64,000 nucleotides of DNA from Tigriopus japonicus (lineage: Eukaryota; Arthropoda; Copepoda; Harpacticoida; Harpacticidae). The notes below the pieces were generated by a model. That model ran no database searches. It saw nothing but the letters and a program-made list of their open reading frames with translations, and was not told where the DNA came from. Made by a program: the position numbers and the translations under genes. The stretch's first letter is position 1. Each line of letters opens with the position of its first letter. This document shows, in pieces, positions 47,105-64,000 of this stretch. Location: the NCBI GenBank assembly GCA_010645155.1, contig CM021317.1, forward strand, positions 5,283,123 through 5,347,122. Reading direction: 5' to 3'.

Positions 47105-47632
47105 CCAAGCCGAGACAGTGTGAAGCAATCGTTATTTATTTCCACGTCGTTGCTTGACGATTGCTTCAGAGCGATCTTTGACCAATTGCAAATGGACGAG
47201 CCCAACTGAACTCTCAAGTGTATTTCCCTTTTAAGTAAAGTACCCACCCATGCTGAGATCTATCCAGAGCTCCAAATTGAATGGATAACTTCCGTTAATG
47301 GCCGCAATCTAACTGGGGTTTTATTCTCCCCAGCGAGGTGACAAACAATTTGTATTTGTGCAAGAATCCTCGGGCTAAAATCTTAAAATGGGATGGCTTT
47401 TGTTTGAAATATCATCTGTCTTCCGTGCAGTCGAAAACAATCTCGTCCTGGACTTTGGAGACTTTCATCCTGACATTCCTACAATATTTGAACTCGGTTT
47501 CGATGAACTCCTTGGCCTAAATTAACCGGATATTGGTCGTTTTCAGAAGAATTCGATGACATTGACGCCGCCGGTTATTTTCAAATCATTGATCTTGAGC
47601 ATTTTCCCCTCCAGGAAAGCAAGATTAGTTGA
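47105..47632 (+). pseudogene. Broken F-box-like protein gene
   Basis: Coding-like sequence continues through two frame changes. Segment 1 (frame of 47105-47338) holds an F-box-like motif, LLDDCFRAIFDQLQMDE, at about 47150-47200, then a TGA at 47207, then AEIYPELQIEWITSVNGR. Segment 2 (another frame, 47343-47522) holds an internal TAA at 47376 and the acidic FRAVENNLVLDFGDFHPDIP. Segment 3 (back in the first frame, about 47512-47632) holds EEFDDIDAAGYFQIIDLEHF and ends in TGA. At least two stops and two shifts suggest decay. Tiny introns could explain some breaks, but splice sites do not keep phase well. The family call rests on one motif. Confidence 0.4.
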
Positions 47633-48803
47633 TTGATGTCATTTTTTCCTCCTCTTTGATGTGGTTTTGATTTCAATTGATCACGTGTCGTCAAATGGTA
47701 ATTTGCTCACCATTTATGGATTCTCCGACACAATTTGATTGACTGCACCCTGTAACCATCCATATTGATCGAGCTTCGGGCAACGGCATCACTGATTGAC
47801 TCATTGTTTGTCTCCTTATGCATCTGACTGAATACCAACAACCTACGGTACTCGTCATGGATGGGTATAGCTAGATAGCGGAACCCCATGAATCGTAATT
47901 AGTCAATGACTAGCAAACTCTATTTAATATATGGCGACTTCTAGAGCTTCACTTTATTCACCCTCTCCCTGCCCCACATGAGCGACTCCCTGGGTCTTTC
48001 GAGAAGCGGCACGTCACTTTAAAATTTTCGTAGTGTCTTTTTTGGGTTGGGTTAGAGCACTATTTTTACAAGAGTAAGTGCATAAGATTGATTGGTCCGA
48101 TCAGTGTATCTATAGGATTTGAGAGGAAGCAAAAATGCCATAATTGAAAAAAAAAAATGCAATATTATGCATGTTCATTTCCAAAACATACCTGCAGGAA
48201 ATATTGTAATTGCAACAATTTTGTTGAAAATATATTGTTATAAAATGTTGCACTTTTTCTTGTGTATTTCTTCTTCCCAAACCTTTAGAAGCATTAGTCC
48301 TATTTGCGTGTACTCATTTAATCATAGAGTTCTAGATTTGATGAAAAAGGTTCAAGCCAATATCAAGTTATGATAATTCCTTAATAAATAGACATTAATT
48401 CAGGCAAGAAAAAATTTGAATGCTGGGTGCGGTGTATACAAAAAAAATCTTTTTTGAATGCCCCTTCGGAGGAACAAGTCTTTGTGGACAAAAATTTAAA
48501 TGAAAAATGTTGAATATGGAAAGTCTCATAAACCTTTAAGTTTTAGGCGAAATGAAGTTCGATTTTTTTGTCATTTTGGATTTTTCCATCATATCTGGCA
48601 GAAGAATATATACACGTATAATTGTAATATTAAGTTTGTTTCATTACTACCTTTTATGGTGCATATAATGGTTTTTGTGTTTTTTGTTCGTTTTCAATCT
48701 TCCTTTTTTGTTTTTTTGGGGGGGAGGGGAAGGATTTTTTAATACCGCGACAAGGAATGGGATTCCTTGTAAAGAGAGTAAATGATTAAAATAGTTTATA
48801 TAA

Positions 48804-49016
48804 TTACCGTTTATATGAAATTTGATCTACCAATGAGTTACTGTTGGCAGATCTGTACAACCCTTGAATAGTGGGTTGGTCAGGAATAGTATTTAAGAAT
48901 TTGTCCAATCGTGCCTTAAATGCTGTTAGAGAATCTGCTCCTACATATTCCAGACGAAGAATAATAGGTAACAAATTGAACAATATCTTAAATTTCATTT
49001 TAGTCAACAATTTCAT
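48804..49016 (-). pseudogene. 3' fragment of a non-LTR retrotransposon ORF2
   Basis: A frame of 70 codons ending in a stop resembles the C-terminal tail after the reverse transcriptase of jockey/CR1-type LINEs: SLTAFKARLDKFLNTIPDQP followed by SNSLVDQI. The frame is blocked by a TAA near 49047-49049 and no reverse transcriptase core is seen upstream, so this is a 5'-truncated dead copy, the usual outcome of LINE insertion. Confidence 0.5.
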
Positions 49017-49825
49017 GGTTTTGTGTGGGGTTTCAAAACTTTTATGTTAATTTTGCCAGAAATTTAGGAATAAGTAGCTTATACTTTTACAAGATTTAAG
49101 CAAGTAATACCAGATTTATTCCATTTTTGGAGCTTCTTACAAAACCCAGTACTGGCAAATGTATGCATCATTTATGCTTTTGATCCTAATTTTTCGCCAA
49201 ATTTCTCCAACATCAAATTTGTTTGAAGACAATTCAATTGATCCATCCAAGGCCGTTTCTTCTTTACAATTAGGGTAATTATGACATATCAAGAATTTTT
49301 TTTTCAAAAGATTGGGCGAATTGGTAGATCTTTAGTATTAGTCCCAGGTAAAGATGGATAGATCGTGCTGTCAATAACTTTTGAACAATTTAGCCAAGTG
49401 ACTTCTGAAGTCAAGATATGTACTATTTCGAGCTTGTTACAAAACTTAAAACTAAATGAAGACAAGAAGTGATATTTACTCGTCATTAAAGGATTTTATC
49501 TGAAAATTTCGTCAATCAACTGTATTATTAGCATTGTTTGAAGACAGTATTACTGATCTCCTTATCACAAAACAAAAATTTCAATTTTCATTGGCTTATC
49601 TATCATTTTAAAGTCAATCCAGTATTGAATCCTCCTTAATTAGTCCTTGATCCGAATTTACGAAATACGGATTAATCCAAGAAGCCCTAGTCCCAAGTCG
49701 GGGGAAATTCAATGTCTTTTTATCAATCATTTTGCTCATTTCAATTTAATTTTTAATATTTGGTCAATATTTTTCAATTCAAAAAAGTTCTGACTCATAA
49801 AACAGCTATTTCAAATCCGGCCTCC

Positions 49826-50640
49826 AGTAAAGATCCTCATGACAAAGATACGCCAAGAAGCACTGCAATCATGGAGTGGGAGGCTAGCAATGAGAATAAT
49901 GATTTCCTGTAAGAACAATTCACTTGCGTTCTTCTGCAAATGAGACCTTGGATATGTTGACAAGAATGCGTATTTCAATTTTTAGCTCAATCGAACGTCG
50001 GAGACAACAGTTATGCTCACTCAAAGTTCAGTGCAAATCCTACCGAGAATGAATGAACTGGCCCTTTTGTGGTAATCGTTTTACTACAAAAGGGCGAGTT
50101 CATTCATTCTATGCTCTCTTCAGTACATAAGTTTGAGAAGGCATAACTTTTCACTCCGACATTCGATAGGGCTGAAATTTGAAATACGTGTTCTTCTCAA
50201 TACAAGCCAGGTCACATTTGCAGAAAAAAGCAAATGGTTCGTTTCTGCTGGGAATCGTAATTCTCTTTGCTAGCCTCTCACGCCATGATTTCCGTGCTTC
50301 TTGGATACGCCAACTTGACCCTAGCGGCAAGTGGCTTTAATGTGAAGCTTCTAAAAAGCCCAACAAACCAAGAAACGTAAGAGAAAAATACAGCCAATAG
50401 GTGGCTTTGACCGAAAAAATATCAAAGCAATAGCTCAAGCACTGCTTATTTTGCAATATGATAACTGAATTGCTCGTTATTGGCATGAATTACTTAAACT
50501 GATTGGAAAATCAAATTTTGTTTTATCTTGGACTGCCTCAGTTGATGGTGGCGACAACAACGGCAAACATTTGAAGCTTCAAAAAAGCTCAATAACTCGA
50601 CCTAGTTGACGTATCTTTGCCATGAGGATCTTTAGTCTCT
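49826..50640. mobile_element. Foldback element, family F2, copy B, with nested foldback
   Basis: The outer arms AAAGATCCTCATGACAAAGA (about 49831) and TCTTTGCCATGAGGATCTTT (about 50615) are inverted. The right side (50,525-50,600) matches copy A at 6345-6420 in reverse orientation. A second inverted repeat is inserted in the left arm at about 49853-50304. Confidence 0.65.
49853..50304. mobile_element. Foldback MITE inserted in F2 copy B
   Basis: The ends CCAAGAAGCAC and GTGCTTCTTGG are inverted and the arms continue (CATGGAGTGGGAGGCTAGCA against TGCTAGCCTCTCACGCCATG). The flanking direct repeat GATACGCCAA (49847-49856 and 50304-50313) overlaps the termini; the strict duplication is at least ATACG. 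The centre is a strong hairpin at about 50047-50109 with CCCTTTTGTGGTAA opposite TTTTACTACAAAAGGG. Confidence 0.7.
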
Positions 50641-50864
50641 AGTAATTACAAACCGATAAATACTGTGATACGAATAATTTCCCATTCCAATAACCTCACA
50701 TTTTTGTGCAATAATCGGCCCCAAGCCATATTTTTGAAAACGTGTCTTGGCTCTAAAGAAGCTCATGATACGTAATGGATTTATAGCGTGTCTTCATCAA
50801 AACATTTCAAGAGAATTTGAAAGTTTTATTGAACATTCGATACAAGACAGAACATAGGAATAGT

Positions 50865-51015
50865 TGTAGCAATGATAATGATAATAATGATAATCAAAGG
50901 TGTAATAGGAGCAGTATTAGCGACAACTATAATCATAATAGTAGTACTAGCAATAATAGTGATAAGAATAATCATACTCATATTATTAATAGTATTGATG
51001 ATGACGATAGCCAAT
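50865..51015. repeat. Degenerate AAT/GAT trinucleotide repeat
   Basis: Imperfect ATAATGATAATAATGATAAT-type simple sequence about 150 bp long. The overlapping Asn/Ile-rich open frames on both strands are artefacts of it. Confidence 0.7.
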
Positions 51016-51139
51016 GATGAATCATTAGTACGACAATGCAAGCAAAGTCACAAACCGGAAGGTTTTCGTGAGTTTTTCGCCAACCTTCAAGAGGCACGAA
51101 TCATTGCTGCTTGCCTTTCCTTGTTAACTAATTAATCGT

Positions 51140-53470
51140 ATCAAAAATGGAAGTTGTAGCAGCGGCTAGGGTGATCAGATCAATCAAGATAGAGGGGTTG
51201 AGGAACTATAAAAATCCGATGGTCAATTCGAAGCACGTTGTTCTCCTGATTTCATTGCTCGCATAGGCGGTCTTGATTTTGTTTCTTAATAATCTTGCTC
51301 TTCTGGAGAGAGAAAAAACGAAATAGGAGAAAGATCAGGAGACTGACTGACTAGTTCAATGATTGTTATGCTTTTAGAAGCTGAATGAACAGATTTTCGA
51401 CAGAGAGCGAGGGGAAACTGAGCTAACCTGGTTAATTTTCGTTTTCGTTTCTAGTCATCATCCTCTAGATTTACAAAATATTATCCAACTATTTTACAAT
51501 TTCGCTTCGGGAGATGTACTAATGAGGATGATGTATTTTTTGAAAGATAAAGGAAGGAGGGAAGTTTGTCAAACTTTCGACTCCTTGTTCTGGCAAAACG
51601 TGCTGCAAATGCATTACATAAAAGAAAGAAATGAAACACTTATCACAATATCGTTATTTGAAAAAAAAAACCAAGATGATGTGAGAAACAAAGGGCAATG
51701 AAATCAAACCGGGATGGCTAAAATAACGTTGATATTGCACTTCAATGATATCCAAGAACGGGAGAGAAACGCAAATTGGGTCATAAATGGAAAAAGTGTG
51801 TAATTGAGTTAATGAACCAAACGGGCTGGAGATGAAATGGAACAAAAATAATCATGAATGTCTAGCTGCGTTGTTAAGGTGGGTGTGGATTGGATACTTG
51901 ACTTTTTAGTCTTCTTCTTCTTTTTCGTGAGGAATCGGAGGGACAAAGTCGATGAATGATGTTTCTCGGCTCACGGACGCTTTTGAGAGAAGTGATTATT
52001 TGGCTTCTTCTCGTTGATGTCGCACAATGTCGGATTGAATTTAGTGTAACTCATTTTTGTCATGATGTGACACGAAGATTTCTAGGGGCTCTTTTGATTC
52101 TAACGTCGGCCCATTTCAGTTCGGATCACTGTAATGAAATTGGACATTAGGATAAGTAAGTATTTTAAAGCAAGTAACTTTTATTTTTCTAAAACTAAAA
52201 ACAGAGTACTTTTAAAGACAAAAATGCCATTGTTAGTTACGAAATGGTATCTGTTGATGTGCATCAAACAGCCCAAAAGGGTTTATTTGCAAAACTCTCT
52301 GATTCCAATTATAACAAAGTGCGTAAATTATTTGTTCGTTTTATCGTTTGTATTATTTTCTTTTATCTGAAATTTTTGGGCTCGAAACCTGCCTCAACGT
52401 TTGACCTGAAATATGACCACAGAAAAGTGTTGAAGTACCAAACGGGAAAAATCAAGCCCAAAACCCGCAAGAAACCCGACAATTTTGAACTTTTGAGTAT
52501 TTTCATTTGATTTGACATTTCTGCGTGCTCACAATTTACTGTTTTTGGTGTGTTTGCCATTTCATTTCCTACTTCAGCTACTTTCAAATTCGTAAAGTGA
52601 CTTGTCCGACACTTGCATTTTAAATTGTCCCCTAAAATAACATTCATAACAAAATGACAGGGTTGACCTAAATTGTGATCGTATATGATATGAAAAATAC
52701 AGAACTTCGCCACTTTTTTGGTTTTCCGTCGTTCTCAAGTTAGCCAAGGAGTGGCTAAAAGCAGGATGGCTTAGGAATTGAACTTGCACCCTTTATCAAG
52801 CGTAATCATTGGATAAACAGTGAAAGTTTTTTTTTCAGTACTTTCTGTCCAAGCACCCCAAGACCATTTTTAAAGTTGGGGTTTCTGCATTGAAAGAGTT
52901 CAAATACTCGATGTGTTTGGAATATTTCCATTTGCAATGATTATCATTGTTATTCGTAACAATCCAGTAGTTATCCCAAATGCAACGTGATCTGCGATAG
53001 AATCATAAATAAACAATTTTCAAAAGTACTCCATTTTCTCGCAAATAAATTATTCCGGACGAAATCGATGAGGATTTTCGGAAAACTCTTCTAAGTTAAG
53101 CTATGGCTTGGCAAGCCCCTGGGTTGACAAAACAAAGAATTTACAGGGGCACCAAAAAAACTTGCGACTTATACGACAGGAAAGTTACTGCCAGAAAACG
53201 TGCCTTTGTTGGTCTGAGCAAATGTGCATCTGAAAAAATGCATACGTCAAGTATTTCAAATAAAATAGAAGTTGGAAATGTCAAAACCCAATTTTAAAAG
53301 TTCAAAAGAAAAAAAAAGTTGTGTTTTATATTTTTGGTAGTCCTCACGGGCATATTGCCCGTCTCTGTTTTTTTTTCTGTTGCGCTAATCCATTACATTC
53401 ATTTGTTTGACAAGTCATAAGCTTTGACCTATCCTTCATTAAATTTGTCTGGACCCATTCATTCATTCCA
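51140..53470. other. Gene-free sequence beyond the 3' end of Ena
   Basis: AT-rich sequence with no supported gene. The 116-codon minus frame at 52363-52713 has no motif. The far end of the Ena 3' UTR probably lies in the right part of this stretch. Confidence 0.4.
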
Positions 53471-53478
53471 TTCTTTCA

Positions 53479-53506
53479 GAGATATGACTCCATTGAGTCA
53501 TATCTC
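53479..53506. promoter_or_regulatory. Perfect hairpin in the Ena 3' UTR
   Basis: GAGATATGACTC and GAGTCATATCTC form a perfect 12-bp stem with a 4-nt loop, 37 bp past the Ena stop codon, so it would be a strong RNA hairpin in the Ena 3' UTR. Confidence 0.6.
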
Positions 53507-53542
53507 AATCAGCCTACATAAAGAATCGCCAGCGTTTTGAAA

Positions 53543-62656
<9,114 letters not shown>

Positions 62657-64000
62657 GTTGATAATGGTGTGGCGACCACGTCTTCAAGCTGCCAAAATAG
62701 GGTGCGGGACCACAAAGGGCCGCACAGGTTCACTTGGCATTCACAGGGCCGACCCCCGGGCGTTTTACGGGGGAAGGAAGGTGGAAGACCTGAAACACTT
62801 CACTGGGAACACTTAGAGGGCCTTTTTCACGGTTTTTCCTCCCTCGCCTTTCCCTTCTTTTCCCAATTTTGCACCCTTTGGAGTTGTGGCCACTACTATT
62901 ACCACCAACACTAAAGAGTAGGACCCACGGCTGACTACTGTGTATTTAGAAGCTTGGATGTCGCTGCTGCTGCCACAACCGCTACAACAACAACAACAAC
63001 AACAACAACTACAGCAACATCAAGAAGATGTGGAAGAAGAGTCGCCGTTGTCGACTGATGTAGCTGCTGGGGCCGTCCGGTTTGGTGGAGGTCTCTTTCG
63101 CTCTAGACTCAGTTTCTTTCCGTGCCTTTAGTCTTTCTCTTTCTGAGTCTCCTGCCTCTTTTTCCTGCTTCTCTTTCTCTGTCTCTCTTTCTCCCTCTCG
63201 AGGAGTTCTTTTGACTTGAGAGAGTGAGTTGAGTCAGGAGGAGGCTTCCCAGTTCTGGCAAAATTTGCCCTAATGTTGTTCTCTCTTCAACCTCCCTGGC
63301 ATCGTCGCTTGTAGTAAAGCCCATCGATAACTAACCAAGAGGATGGGACCTTATGTTTTTTGGCATTGTGTTTGATAGTCTAAAAGGGACGTATCGAAAA
63401 AACGACAACATTTTATTTTGTACTCATTGGGTGTAGCTTATGAATATTAAATGCATCATTCTGTTATTTTCATCTATCTCTTTTAGTCTATTATGTGAGC
63501 ATTCCCTTGGGCAAATAACAAGTTCAATCTTTCTCAACTATGTCCAATTGACTCCTTATTCCCATTTTTCTACGTAAACAAAAGAATCTAATGGTATTTC
63601 AATTAATATTGACATTAACATTAAAAATTAATAATTGACATTAATAGAATGACAAAGGAGCTATTTATGTTTGTACATCTCCTTACCAAAATGATCATCA
63701 TTTAAACCATCCAATGAAATGGAAAAGTTCAGGCCATACAACTTAAGAGGCCATCTACAGTAAAGTTTTTAGGGACAAAGCATGCAATGAAGAATCCACC
63801 ATGACTACAGAATCACAGTTTCAAAGAAAAGTTCTTGGCTTAATTATATCTCTATCAGATCTGTGAATTTCATATTTTTGTATTTTGTATATATAGTGTG
63901 TGGTAATCTCATTGAATACTGCTAATGTTACAAAACATTGAAACAATTCTAAGAGGAAAAACGTGTTACCCCCGCCGGCAACCTGTTTTGTTTGTTTGAC
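62657..64000. other. Presumed Ena 5' UTR and upstream flank
   Basis: Contains a CAA microsatellite near 62,980-63,010, a strong CT-rich tract near 63,115-63,200 (GAGA on the Ena strand) and AT-rich sequence beyond 63,400. No other gene is supported; the Gln-rich plus-strand frame at 62940-63131 is a product of the CAA repeat. Confidence 0.4.

Noticed and set aside
62940..63131. Gln-rich plus-strand gene
   Set aside because: The polyQ comes from a CAA microsatellite upstream of Ena; no other support.

Overview
The window looks like nuclear DNA of an arthropod, most likely a crustacean and plausibly a copepod. The evidence is a chitin-binding (R&R) cuticle protein with the arthropod two-codon first exon, an Enabled gene with a polyglutamine and polyproline linker of the fly type, an intronless stress HSP70, GT-AG introns from about 0.5 to 8.5 kb, and many small AT-rich inverted-repeat transposons. 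The species call is inference.

Layout. 1-3,080 (minus): the 5' end of a secreted TPR protein resembling aspartyl/asparaginyl beta-hydroxylase, then a complete intronless cytosolic HSP70 with a TATA box and two heat shock elements. 3,080-13,200: AT-rich and gene-poor, filled with foldback and MITE-like elements, several nested inside one another. 13,200-32,330 (plus): a GA/CT-rich 5' region followed by a six-exon RBM24/RBM38 (SEB4/SUP-12) RNA-binding protein gene. 33,900-36,823 (minus): a two-exon RR cuticle protein gene with a TATA plus initiator promoter. 36,830-53,470: a long gene-poor tract with hAT MITEs, a tRNA-like SINE head, a 24-bp minisatellite, a non-LTR reverse transcriptase 3' fragment, a nested foldback and a broken F-box-like pseudogene. 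53,479-62,656 (minus): a five-exon Enabled/VASP gene; its first exon has only five coding bases. 62,657-64,000: presumed Ena 5' flank and unassigned sequence.

The genes do not form an operon or a shared pathway. HSP70 is a stress chaperone, RBM24-like a splicing and mRNA stability factor typical of muscle, the RR protein a structural cuticle component, and Ena an actin barbed-end elongation factor. Spliced models were built by hand from splice consensus, reading phase and family similarity; all boundaries keep the frame. The clearest new observations are mobile: at least five hAT-like non-autonomous elements with recognisable 8-bp target duplications (two exact, three degenerate) and two families of long foldback elements. 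I found no convincing new multi-gene system.
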